A stretch of 64,000 nt of DNA from contig NZ_CP017297.1 in assembly GCF_001969445.1 (NCBI RefSeq), forward strand, positions 248,001 to 312,000, in the 5' to 3' direction. A program made the position numbers and the translations under genes. The notes under the pieces were generated by a model. The model was not told the origin of the DNA and made no database searches. It worked only from the letters and a program-made list of their open reading frames with translations. Positions 19,409-33,296 of the stretch are shown here, in pieces. The DNA is from Brachybacterium sp. P6-10-X1. Its GTDB lineage: Bacteria > Actinomycetota > Actinomycetes > Actinomycetales > Dermabacteraceae. How positions within the stretch are numbered: the first letter of the stretch is position 1; every line of letters starts with the position of its first letter.

Positions 19409-19445
19409 GTATGCTCATATACTCCATCACCTGAGCAGGTATGAT
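19409..19445 (+). promoter_or_regulatory. nagB upstream AT-rich region with inverted repeat and -10 candidates
   Basis: In a GC-rich setting this AT-rich stretch has AGTAT-GCTCAT-ATACT (19409-19424), an inverted repeat with 5-bp arms overlapping a TATACT -10 (19418-19423). A second -10-like TATGAT is at 19440-19445. A repressor binding the palindrome would block the promoter. The regulator is not in the window, and the assignment is tentative. Confidence 0.4.
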
Positions 19446-19498
19446 CAGAGCCCGTGGCCGCCGCGGCCGAGCCGGGAGGACCAGGAGGAAAGGACCTC

Positions 19499-20296
19499 AT
19501 GGAGATCCACATCGTGACCGACGCCGCCGAGGGGGCGCAGGCGGTCGCCGACGTCTTCGCACGGACGCTGCAGGAGACCGCCGAGGCGGGCACGGTCCTC
19601 GGGCTGGCCACCGGGTCCTCCCCGGTCCCGGCCTACACCGAGCTGATCCGTCGCCACCGCGAGGAGGGACTCTCCTTCGCCGGGGCGCGAGCCTTCCTGC
19701 TGGACGAGTACGTCGGCCTGTCCGCCGGCCACGAGCAGAGCTATCACCGCTTCATCCGTGAGAACTTCACCGCCCACGTCGACATCGACGATGCCGCCGT
19801 CCTCTCGCCCGACGGCTCCACCGCTGATCCAGCAGCGGAGGCCGCGGCCTACGACCGGCGGATCAGCGAGGCCGGCGGAGTGGATCTGCAGATCCTCGGG
19901 ATCGGCTCCAACGGGCACATCGCTTTCAACGAGCCGAGCAGCTCCCTGGCCTCCCGCACGCGGGTCGTCGGGCTGACCCGCCGGACGATCGCCGACAACG
20001 CCCGCTTCTTCGAGAACCCTGAGGACGTTCCCGTCCGCGCGCTCAGCCAGGGCCTGGGAACGATCCGTGAGGCGCGCCGCATCGTGCTGACCGCGACCGG
20101 TGAGGGCAAGGCAGAGGCCGTGGCCCAGCTCGTCGAGGGACCGATCAGCGCGCGCTGGCCCGCCACCAGCCTCCAGCTGCACCCGGAGGTGACCGTGGTG
20201 GTGGACGAGGCGGCCGCCTCCCGGCTCGAGCTCGCCGACTACTATCGCCACACCCGCCGTCTCGAGCAGGCGGGATCCGTCACGCCTCACAGCTGA
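19499..20296 (+). CDS. nagB: Glucosamine-6-phosphate deaminase
   Basis: A 265-residue enzyme that converts glucosamine-6-phosphate to fructose-6-phosphate and ammonia, feeding amino sugars into glycolysis; it opposes GlmS, upstream of GlmU. Motifs: LATGSSPVPAYTEL (phosphate site), AFLLDEYVGL (catalytic Asp), GIGSNGHIAFNEPSSS (His/Glu relay) and VLTATGEGKAEAV. The ATG at 19499 is preceded by AGGAGGAAAGG. It stands alone, with no nagA or PTS gene beside it. Regulation by the upstream palindrome is possible. Confidence 0.94.
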   Translation: MEIHIVTDAAEGAQAVADVFARTLQETAEAGTVLGLATGSSPVPAYTELIRRHREEGLSFAGARAFLLDEYVGLSAGHEQSYHRFIRENFTAHVDIDDAAVLSPDGSTADPAAEAAAYDRRISEAGGVDLQILGIGSNGHIAFNEPSSSLASRTRVVGLTRRTIADNARFFENPEDVPVRALSQGLGTIREARRIVLTATGEGKAEAVAQLVEGPISARWPATSLQLHPEVTVVVDEAAASRLELADYYRHTRRLEQAGSVTPHS

Positions 20297-20335
20297 TGCT
20301 GCGGGGACGGGGCGACTGCGCGGGACGGGGCCGGA

Positions 20336-20341
20336 TACGAT
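20336..20341 (+). promoter_or_regulatory. -10 element, leaderless start of the NCS2 permease
   Basis: TACGAT ends 7 nt before the ATG at 20349, with no Shine-Dalgarno sequence in between. Confidence 0.45.
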
Positions 20342-20348
20342 CGCTCCC

Positions 20349-21851
20349 ATGCAGAAGGCCGTTCCCCCCTCCTCATCGACCACCTCGGCGGTCACGGCAC
20401 CGCCCAGCGGATTCGACCGGTTCTTCCGGATCTCCGAGCGTGGCTCGACGCCCGTCCGCGAGATCCGCGGTGGGCTGGTCACGTTCTTCTCGATGTGTTA
20501 CATCGTGGTGCTCAACCCGCTGATCATCGGGACCGTGCCGGACTCGACCGGCCAGTTCCTGGGCGGAGGGTCCGAGCCCAACCTGCCGGCGGTGGCCGCC
20601 GGCACCGCCCTGATCGCGGGCCTGCTGAGCATCTTCATGGGGGCCTGGGCGAAGTTCCCGCTGGCGCTGGCGACCGGGCTCGGCCTGAACGCCTACATCG
20701 CCTACTCGGTGGTGCCCCTGCCCGGGATGACCTGGGGCGGGGCCATGGGCCTGGTCCTGCTCGAGGGCGTGGTCATCCTGGTCCTGGTGCTGACCGGCTT
20801 CCGCAGAGCGGTCTTCAACGCCGTGCCGCCGTTCCTCAAGACCGCGATCGCCGTCGGCATCGGTCTGTTCATCGCCTTCCTCGGACTGTTCAACGCGAAG
20901 TTCGTGACCACCGCGACCGGCACCCCCGTGCAGCTGGGCAACGACGGCTCGCTGACCGGATGGCCGACCGTCGTGTTCGTCGCCGGGCTGCTGCTGATGT
21001 TCGTCCTCTGGGTGCGCAAGGTCCCCGGAGCCATTCTCATCGCGATCATCTCGGCGACCGTCCTGTCGATCGTCATCGAGCGCTTCCTGCACCTGGGGGC
21101 CTTCGCAGCGCCGGACGACACCGGCGCGGGCGGGAATCCCGGCGGCTGGGCGATGAACGTCCCGGCGATCACCGAGTTCCCGATCCAGGTTCCGGACTTC
21201 GCGACCCTGCTGACCGTCGATCCGATCGGGGGCATCACCGCCGCCGGCGGCATCGGCGCGATCGTCATCGTCTTCTCCCTGCTGCTGGCCGATTTCTTCG
21301 ACACCATGGGCACGATGGTCGCCGTCGGCTCCGAGGCGGACCTCGTCGACGAGAAGGGGGAGATCCCCTATTCCCAGAGGATCCTGGTGGTGGACTCGGT
21401 GGCCGCGATCGCCGGCGGCGCCGGCGGCGTCTCCTCCAACACCAGCTTCGTCGAATCCACCTCGGGCGTCGCCGAGGGGGCGCGCACCGGCCTCGCCTCG
21501 GTCGTGGTCGGCATCGCCTTCCTGCTGACGACCTTCCTGTCCCCGCTGGTGGCCCTGGTGCCCTACGAGGCCGCCACCCCCGCCCTGGTGATGGTCGGCT
21601 TCCTGATGATGACGCAGGTCTCCGACCTGGACTTCACCGACGTCGAGGTCGCCCTGCCGGCCTTCCTGACCATCATCCTGATGCCCTTCGCCTACTCGAT
21701 CACGGTCGGCATGGGTGCGGGCTTCCTGATGTACGTCCTGATCCGAGTGGTGCGCGGCAAGGCGCGCGAGGTGCACTGGCTCATGTACGTCATCGCGGTG
21801 CTGTTCATCGTGTACTTCCTGCGAGGAGCCCTCGAGGGCCTGGTGCTGTGA
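20349..21851 (+). CDS. NCS2-family (AzgA-type) purine permease
   Basis: A 500-residue polytopic membrane protein, probably a proton-coupled adenine/guanine/hypoxanthine transporter. The AzgA-like features are the N-terminal DRFFRISERGSTPVREIRGG, TFFSMCYIVVLNPLI, the GLGLNAYIAYSVV pore segment, LLLADFFDTMGTMVAVG and GGVSSNTSFVESTSGVAEGARTG. About 12-14 hydrophobic segments are visible. The exact substrate is not resolvable. Its TGA shares a base with the ATG of the downstream MarR gene, so the two form an operon and the regulator may control transport. Confidence 0.92.
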   Translation: MQKAVPPSSSTTSAVTAPPSGFDRFFRISERGSTPVREIRGGLVTFFSMCYIVVLNPLIIGTVPDSTGQFLGGGSEPNLPAVAAGTALIAGLLSIFMGAWAKFPLALATGLGLNAYIAYSVVPLPGMTWGGAMGLVLLEGVVILVLVLTGFRRAVFNAVPPFLKTAIAVGIGLFIAFLGLFNAKFVTTATGTPVQLGNDGSLTGWPTVVFVAGLLLMFVLWVRKVPGAILIAIISATVLSIVIERFLHLGAFAAPDDTGAGGNPGGWAMNVPAITEFPIQVPDFATLLTVDPIGGITAAGGIGAIVIVFSLLLADFFDTMGTMVAVGSEADLVDEKGEIPYSQRILVVDSVAAIAGGAGGVSSNTSFVESTSGVAEGARTGLASVVVGIAFLLTTFLSPLVALVPYEAATPALVMVGFLMMTQVSDLDFTDVEVALPAFLTIILMPFAYSITVGMGAGFLMYVLIRVVRGKAREVHWLMYVIAVLFIVYFLRGALEGLVL

Positions 21852-22396
21852 TGGCGCGCGGTGCGCAGGAGGCGTCCGACGGGCCCGACGAGGCTGCCGC
21901 CGACGGCGCGAGGGCCGCTGACGCGGCCACCGGGGGCGCGAACGACGAGGTCACCGGGGGCGCGCACGACGAGGTCACGGAGTTGGCGGCCGACCTGCGA
22001 CGACTGCTGCTGGTCTCCTCCCGGATCCTGCGGTCCCACACCGCGTCGGAGGACGTCTCCGCCTCCCAGTTCTCCGTGCTGGCGTATCTGCAGCGCTCGG
22101 GCACCTCGACGCCCGGCGCCCTCGCCGACTTCGAGCACGTCAGCCCGCCGGTGATGACCCGGATTCTGGGCCGCCTCGAGGAGGCCTCCCTGGTGCAGCG
22201 TGCCGCGCATCCCGCGGATGGCCGCCAGGTGCAGGTCACCCTCACCGACGCCGGGGAGCAGGTCGTGCTCGAGGGACGCGCCGAGCGCGACGCCTGGCTG
22301 CGCCGCAGACTCCAGGCAGCAGGACCCCAGGAGCGCCGGACCCTCCGCGAGGCGACGGCGCTGCTGAGACGCACGCTGGTCGAGCGGCGCGACTGA
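21851..22396 (+). CDS. MarR-family transcriptional regulator
   Basis: A 181-residue winged-helix protein. The first about 40 residues are low-complexity Ala/Asp/Gly with a near-repeat (ATGGANDEVTGGAHDEVTEL). The MarR core follows: SASQFSVLAYLQRSGTSTPGALADFEHVSPPVMTRILGRLEEASLVQR and the wing HPADGRQVQVTLTDAG. It starts on the last base of the purine permease stop, so it is co-translated with it. Autoregulation of that operon is a reasonable guess. It ends in a region with a hairpin shared with convergent serC. Confidence 0.88.
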   Translation: MARGAQEASDGPDEAAADGARAADAATGGANDEVTGGAHDEVTELAADLRRLLLVSSRILRSHTASEDVSASQFSVLAYLQRSGTSTPGALADFEHVSPPVMTRILGRLEEASLVQRAAHPADGRQVQVTLTDAGEQVVLEGRAERDAWLRRRLQAAGPQERRTLREATALLRRTLVERRD

Positions 22397-22506
22397 GCGT
22401 CGCAGCGACCGGCCCCGGCGGGCGATGCGATGTCGCGGCGTGACCCGCCGACGCAGGACGACCGGGCATTGCCGTTCCCGTGACACGGACGCGCACCGGA
22501 CACGGA

Positions 22507-22539
22507 ACGGCCGGACCACCTCGAAGGGGGTCCGGCCGT
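22507..22539. terminator. Bidirectional terminator between marR and serC
   Basis: ACGGCCGGACC (22507-22517) and GGTCCGGCCGT (22529-22539) form a perfect 11-bp stem with an 11-nt loop between two convergent genes. It lacks long T runs. Confidence 0.6.
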
Positions 22540-22571
22540 CATGCGGCGAGCGGCCTCCTGGGCCCCGCAGC

Positions 22572-23798
<1,227 letters not shown>

Positions 23799-23870
23799 TC
23801 ACCGGCCCCGGGCCTCCGAGCGGTCCGCGTCCGGCACCCGGACCGGCGAGAGCCATGGGAAGATCGGAGC

Positions 23871-24569
23871 ATGAGCCGTGCCGATCTCGACAAGCAGCCG
23901 TACGACGTCGCGGGGATGTTCGACAGCATCGCCGGGCGATACGACCTCATGAACGACGTCGCCGCCCTGGGGCAGGTCCAGATGTGGCGCTCCGCGATGG
24001 TCGACGCGCTCGAGATCGAGGCCGAGGACACGGTGCTGGATCTTGCGGCAGGCACCGGCACCTCGTCCACCGCGATCGCCCGCGCCGGCGCCCGCGTCGT
24101 CGCCGCCGACTTCTCTCTGGGGATGATGGCCGAGGGCCGACGCCGAGGGGCCCCGGTCCCGTTCATCGGTGCGGACGCGCAGCACCTGCCCTTCGCCGAG
24201 GACTCCTTCGACGCCGCCGTGATCTCCTTCGGTCTGCGCAATGTGCACAGGCCGCAGTCCGCTCTGGCCGAGATGGTGCGCGTGGTCCGGCCCGGGGGAC
24301 GGGTGGTCGTCTGTGAGTTCTCGACCCCTACCTCGCCGTTGTTCCGCACTGTCTACGAGAAGTACCTGCTGCGTGCGCTCCCGGCGGTCGCCCGACGGGT
24401 CGCCACGAGCGCGGAGGCCTACGACTACCTCGCCGAGTCGATCCTCGAATGGCCCGATCAGGAGTCCCTGCGCCGCTGGTTCCTCGACGGCGGCCTCGTC
24501 CGGGCTCAGTACCGGAACCTCACCGGGGGGATCGTCGCGCTGCACCGTGGGGTCGTGCCTCACACCTGA
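23871..24569 (+). CDS. menG: Demethylmenaquinone methyltransferase
   Basis: A 232-residue SAM methyltransferase of the UbiE/MenG family, performing the last C-methylation in menaquinone synthesis. Signatures: [19 protein letters not shown] near the N-terminus, the SAM motif [12 protein letters not shown] (about 59-70), SFGLRNVH, and the family-specific [28 protein letters not shown] at the C-terminus. The ATG at 23871 is preceded by GGAGC. A weak GACCG/CGGTC hairpin follows at 24571-24585. It is consistent with the menaquinone-dependent NDH-2 in this window. Confidence 0.94.
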   Translation: MSRADLDKQPYDVAGMFDSIAGRYDLMNDVAALGQVQMWRSAMVDALEIEAEDTVLDLAAGTGTSSTAIARAGARVVAADFSLGMMAEGRRRGAPVPFIGADAQHLPFAEDSFDAAVISFGLRNVHRPQSALAEMVRVVRPGGRVVVCEFSTPTSPLFRTVYEKYLLRALPAVARRVATSAEAYDYLAESILEWPDQESLRRWFLDGGLVRAQYRNLTGGIVALHRGVVPHT

Positions 24570-24706
24570 GGACCGGCCCTCGGTCAGCAGCTCCGTCCGC
24601 CGGCGCCACCGCACCGCCCGGAACCTCGAGAAGGTCCAGCTGACCTGCATCGTCGTCCGCGCCGCGACGATGTGTCGCAGCACACGGCCGGAAGGCGCGT
24701 TCTGGC

Positions 24707-24735
24707 TTGACGGGTGGTCGGGACCTGCGTAATGT
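24707..24735 (+). promoter_or_regulatory. rRNA operon promoter P1 candidate
   Basis: TTGACG (24707-24712), a 17-bp spacer and TAATGT (24730-24735), about 340 bp upstream of the 16S gene. Confidence 0.6.
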
Positions 24736-24781
24736 TCTTCCTCGTGCCCAGCAGAACGGGACAGCGGAAAGGCCGGAAGGT

Positions 24782-24812
24782 TTGACCGTGAATCTCGGAC
24801 TGGCGGGTACGA
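24782..24812 (+). promoter_or_regulatory. rRNA operon promoter P2 candidate (weak)
   Basis: TTGACC (24782-24787) with a poor -10, TACGAC, at 24807-24812 (19-bp spacer). Confidence 0.3.
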
Positions 24813-24861
24813 CAGGTCTCTCCGGAAGGAGTTGGCGCGGCGGGGATCACATCCCACCGAG

Positions 24862-24890
24862 TTGACATGGGGGACCGGAACCCCTAAGTT
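24862..24890 (+). promoter_or_regulatory. rRNA operon promoter P3 candidate (strong)
   Basis: TTGACA (24862-24867), a 17-bp spacer and TAAGTT (24885-24890) are close to the sigma-70 consensus. The following leader to 25065 is AT-rich, with a CTTGATATCTCAATAG antitermination-like segment (24951-24966) and a GCCATT/AATGGC hairpin near 24983-25000. Apart from these promoters and the leader I see no gene between 24570 and 25065. Confidence 0.7.
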
Positions 24891-25065
24891 ATAAGGGTTG
24901 CCCCGGAGCTGAAGAGCCGAAAGGTTCGGATCTCTGAGTGCGCGTGTTGCTTGATATCTCAATAGCGTGTCTGTTTATTGATGCCATTATTTTGAATGGC
25001 AAATTTTAACGGATGATTAGCAGTTTATGCTAGTTGTTTGTTGTTTGCTGGGATTTTTCTATGTT

Positions 25066-30008
<4,943 letters not shown>

Positions 30009-30115
30009 ACGTTTATTGTTTATTGTTGTGTGTTCGCGTCCACTGTGTGGTTCTGGAGAAACAATCCCGGGGCACCACTATTGTTGTGGTGTTTGTGGGC
30101 TGGTTGTCTCGTCGT

Positions 30116-30234
30116 GTTACGGCGGTCATAGCATCGAGGAAACGCCCGGTTCCATTCCGAACCCGGAAGCTAAGCTCGATTGCGCCGATGGTACTGCACT
30201 CGGGAGGGTGTGGGAGAGTAGGACGCCGCCGGAC
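30116..30234 (+). rRNA. rrf: 5S ribosomal RNA
   Basis: A 5S rRNA of about 119 nt with GAAACGCCCGGTTCCATTCC, CGAACCCGGAAGCTAAG and GGTACTGCACTCGGGAGGGT. It lies 107 bp after 23S. Ends are uncertain by a few nt. Confidence 0.95.
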
Positions 30235-30244
30235 ATCTTCCATG

Positions 30245-30309
30245 GGAGTGGGAGGCTGTTGGAGACCCCTTGTTCGAGAGGGCGGTCTCGCGCCTCCCAC
30301 TCCTTTTTT
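30245..30309 (+). terminator. rRNA operon rho-independent terminator
   Basis: GGAGTGGGAGGC (30245-30256) is perfectly complementary to GCCTCCCACTCC (30292-30303), followed by six T (30304-30309). An internal GAGACC/GGTCTC stem extends the hairpin. Confidence 0.9.
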
Positions 30310-30320
30310 GTGCTCTGATG

Positions 30321-30425
30321 CCCTGCGCCCTGCGCCCTGCGCCCTGCGCCCTGCGCCCTGCGCCCGGTGTCCGGTGCTTGGTGCTTGGTGCTCGGTGCTC
30401 GGTGCTCGGTGCCTGGTGGCCGGTG
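30321..30425 (+). repeat. Two adjacent 7-bp tandem repeat tracts
   Basis: Six perfect copies of CCCTGCG (30321-30362) pass without a break into nine imperfect copies of a NNNGGTG unit (CTTGGTG, CTCGGTG and variants, 30363-30425). The tract starts about 11 bp after the rRNA terminator T run. Units not divisible by 3 make it unlikely to be coding. Confidence 0.9.
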
Positions 30426-30774
30426 CCCTGATTGTCGGTGCCCGTCCCGGTCCGTCGGAGAGCCGCGACCGCGTGTTGGGCCGCTGGGTGTGAATGGTCG
30501 GGCACCCGCGCTGGCGGAATGGGCCAGCCTGCCGCACGGAGCGCGGCGGGAGCCGGCTTCCCGCTTTGTGCGCGTCCCGGTGCCGGCCTGCCACCCGGCG
30601 CGCGTGCCGGAGCCGGCTCATTGTGTCCTGCTGCACCGCCTGGTCGTCGACGGCCAGCCTGCCGGTGAAAGCAGTCACGGAACGCGCCCTACCGATGAGT
30701 CAAATCCGCCGGACGGCCTAGGCTGTGCACCTGACAATGGCATAGGGCGAGACGACGAGAGACGGACGGTTCAC
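30426..30774 (+). other. Non-coding stretch before the TPR-like gene
   Basis: No convincing gene. It contains an inverted repeat, GAGCCGGCT (30550-30558) and AGCCGGCTC (30611-30619). It also has a 13-bp direct repeat, GGCCAGCCTGCCG (30522-30534 and 30652-30664), and a -10-like TAGGCT at 30719-30724 that could serve the gene starting at 30775. Confidence 0.5.
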
Positions 30775-32283
30775 GTGGCTGAGCACAGCAACAGCAACAG
30801 CGACCGCGGGCGCGGCAGCACGAGCCGAGGCGACCAGCGGCGCGATCAGCGCTCCTCCGCGCCCCGCGCCCGGCCCGAGCACCGCGGTGGGCAGTCCTCC
30901 TCTCGCCCCGGCTCGTCCGGAGACGGTTCTGGGAGAACGCGCGATGATCGCTCGGCCTCGGTCGGTGACCAGCGAGGATCCTCCCGCCGGCGGCCCGAGG
31001 ACTCCTCCGGTCGCAGTGATCGCGCCCGCGCTGAGTTCGGAGGCCGTCCCTCCCGCGATGACGATCGCGCAAGCGCGCCGTCACGGCGCTCCGGCGTCCG
31101 CGACGGCGACCGCTCTCGAGCGGATCGGGGAAACCGCCAGGACGGTCGGCCGTACCGGGGGGATCGCCAGGACGGTCCTCCGGGCCGAGGCGACCGACGG
31201 ACGAGCGGCGGCCGAGGATCTGATGAGCGTCACCGCCCGCGGACCGGCGGACCGCGCGAGACGCGCGATGACCGCCCGGGCGAGAAGCGCGACCCGCGCA
31301 GTGTCCGTGACCGCGGACGCCGTGACGACCGGCCGCACCGCGGCCCGGGCGATGACCGCCGGGGAGGCGGTTCCGGCCCGGACCGCGGTCCGGCAGGCGG
31401 CCGAGGCGAGGACCGCCGCTCCTCGCGTCCTGGCCAGGAGGCCCGGGCGGATCGGCCCTTCGAGCCCAGGATCCCCGACGACATCACCGGCCGCGAGCTC
31501 GACAAGGAGCTGCGGGAGGAGCTGCGGGGGCTGAGCAGGGAGACGGCCGAACGCGTCGCCCGGCACCTGGTCGCCGCCTACCTCCTGGAGGACTCCGACT
31601 CCGAGCTCTCCCAGGCGCACGCCCGTTTCGCCGCTCGCATCGGCGGGCGCGTCGGCGGTGTGCGCGAGACCTACGGGATCCTCGCCTACCGCGCTGGCGA
31701 CTACCGCACCGCCGTCCGCGAGCTGCGGACCTCCTTGCGCATCACCGGGCGCACCGATGTGCTCCCGATCATCGCCGACTCCGAGCGAGGCATGGGACGC
31801 CCGGAGCGGGCGCTCGATCTCGCGGCCTCCGACGACGCCGCCGCCCTCGGCGTCGACGCGGCCATCGAGCTGATGATCGTGGTCGCCGGGGCCTATGCCG
31901 ACACCGGCGACGTCGAAACCGCCCTCCGCACCCTCGAGGTCCCCGCTCTGCGCCACAAGGTCGACGGTCGCTGGCAGGTCCGCCTGTGGGTCGCCTACGC
32001 CGATCTGCTGGACCGGGCGGAGCGCTCCGAGGAGGCGAGGCGCTGGATCACCCTCGCCGCCGATGCCGATTCCGAGGGCCTGACGGACGCCGCCGAGCGG
32101 CTGGGACGACCCGCGCCGGCGAGGGAGGAGGAGCCTGCCTTCGGACACGACGAGTCCGTCGCCGTCCTGGACGCCTACGACCCGACGTCCGACGAACCCG
32201 CCGGGGCCGACGCCTCCGCGCAGGTCGACGGCGAGCGCGCCGCCCCCGGTCCCCTGGGCGCGGGCACGAGGGGACCGGCATGA
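30775..32283 (+). CDS. Protein with Arg/Asp/Gly/Ser-rich disordered N-terminus and TPR-like helical domain
   Basis: A 502-residue protein. About residues 1-228 are low-complexity and built from R, D, G and S (RGD, RDDR, RGRRDDRPHR), like RGG/RD RNA-binding regions. From about 229 a helical domain begins (DITGRELDKELREELRGLSR) with TPR-like pairs: ILAYRAGDYRTAVREL, ADSERGMGRPERALDLA, AYADTGDVETALRTLE. The end is acidic. It matches in position the conserved actinobacterial gene before the NagD-like HAD gene (Rv1691 in M. tuberculosis). The GTG at 30775 is chosen because the upstream frame runs into the repeat tract. The ATG of the next gene overlaps its end. Function is unknown; an RNA or ribosome link is inference. 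Confidence 0.82.
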   Translation: MAEHSNSNSDRGRGSTSRGDQRRDQRSSAPRARPEHRGGQSSSRPGSSGDGSGRTRDDRSASVGDQRGSSRRRPEDSSGRSDRARAEFGGRPSRDDDRASAPSRRSGVRDGDRSRADRGNRQDGRPYRGDRQDGPPGRGDRRTSGGRGSDERHRPRTGGPRETRDDRPGEKRDPRSVRDRGRRDDRPHRGPGDDRRGGGSGPDRGPAGGRGEDRRSSRPGQEARADRPFEPRIPDDITGRELDKELREELRGLSRETAERVARHLVAAYLLEDSDSELSQAHARFAARIGGRVGGVRETYGILAYRAGDYRTAVRELRTSLRITGRTDVLPIIADSERGMGRPERALDLAASDDAAALGVDAAIELMIVVAGAYADTGDVETALRTLEVPALRHKVDGRWQVRLWVAYADLLDRAERSEEARRWITLAADADSEGLTDAAERLGRPAPAREEEPAFGHDESVAVLDAYDPTSDEPAGADASAQVDGERAAPGPLGAGTRGPA

Positions 32284-33296
32284 TCCGTCGGCCCGATCCC
32301 TCCCTGCTGGATCTCTACGACGCCCTGCTGCTGGACCTCGACGGCACGCTCATGCATGGCGCCACCCCGATCCCGCACGCCGCCGAAGCGGTGGACCACG
32401 CCCGCACCGCCGGCGTCACCGTCGTCTTCGCGACCAACAACGCCTCCCGCACCCCGCGCCAGGCCGCGGACCACCTCGCCCAGGTGGGCGTCACCGCGCA
32501 GCCCGAGGAGTTCGTGACCTCCCCGCAGGTCGCCTCCCGTCTGCTCGCCGACCGCCTCGAGCCCGGCCAGAAAGTGCTCGTCGTCGGCGGCGAGAGCCTC
32601 GCCGCCGAGATCCGAGAGGTCGGTCTCGACCCCGTCACGACCGACGGCCCGGACGTCGTCGCCGTCGTCCAGGGGTGGTCCCCGACCCTGGACTGGCCGA
32701 TCCTCGCCGAAGGCGCCTACGCGATCGGCCACGGCGCCTGGTGGATGGCGACCAACATCGATGCCACCCTGCCCACCGAACGCGGCATGGCCCCCGGCAA
32801 CGGCGCGATGGTCGCGGCGCTGCGCCACGCCACCGGCGTCGCCCCCGCCGTCGCCGGCAAGCCGGAACCCGGCATGTTCACCGTCGCCGCCCGAGATGCG
32901 GCATCCCGTCGGCCGCTGATCATCGGCGACCGCCTCGACACCGACATCGAGGGAGCGGTGCGCGCCGGCATGGACTCCCTGCTGGTCCTCACCGGCGTCG
33001 ACGGCATCGATGCGGCCCTGCGAGCGGACCCCGTGCGTCGACCCACCTTCATCCTCGCCGACCTCTCCGAGCTGGGGGCACCGTTCCCGCTGCCGGTGCT
33101 GGACGGTGATCGAGTCCGCTGCGGGGCGGTCGGCGCCCGCTGGGCCGACGGCGACATCGTCCTGACCGACCGGCTCGAGGACCCACGGGTGCTCCGTGCC
33201 GTCCTGGCGCTCCTGCACGCGAACGCCGCGCAGGGCCCCTGGACCGGACGGCTCCTGGACAGCCAGGGCACCGAGCAGCACCCCACCGACCGGTGA
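32280..33296 (+). CDS. HAD-IIA family hydrolase (NagD-like phosphatase)
   Basis: A 338-residue HAD-superfamily phosphatase with a C2 cap. Motif I DALLLDLDGTLMHG is at about 13-26, motif II ATNNASRTPRQA near 56, the Lys motif GKPEPGMF, and motif III-IV IIGDRLDTDIEGA. The C-terminal about 70 residues after FILADLSEL form an extra domain found in actinobacterial orthologues (Rv1692 type). The substrate is unknown; relatives act on sugar phosphates or nucleotides. It overlaps both the preceding gene and tlyA (GTGA), placing it in the operon. Confidence 0.9.
   Translation: MIRRPDPSLLDLYDALLLDLDGTLMHGATPIPHAAEAVDHARTAGVTVVFATNNASRTPRQAADHLAQVGVTAQPEEFVTSPQVASRLLADRLEPGQKVLVVGGESLAAEIREVGLDPVTTDGPDVVAVVQGWSPTLDWPILAEGAYAIGHGAWWMATNIDATLPTERGMAPGNGAMVAALRHATGVAPAVAGKPEPGMFTVAARDAASRRPLIIGDRLDTDIEGAVRAGMDSLLVLTGVDGIDAALRADPVRRPTFILADLSELGAPFPLPVLDGDRVRCGAVGARWADGDIVLTDRLEDPRVLRAVLALLHANAAQGPWTGRLLDSQGTEQHPTDR

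Noticed and set aside
30367..30774. Upstream extension of the TPR-like protein through the 7-bp tracts
   Set aside because: The frame is open, but the composition is repeat-derived; the GTG at 30775 begins the recognisable protein.
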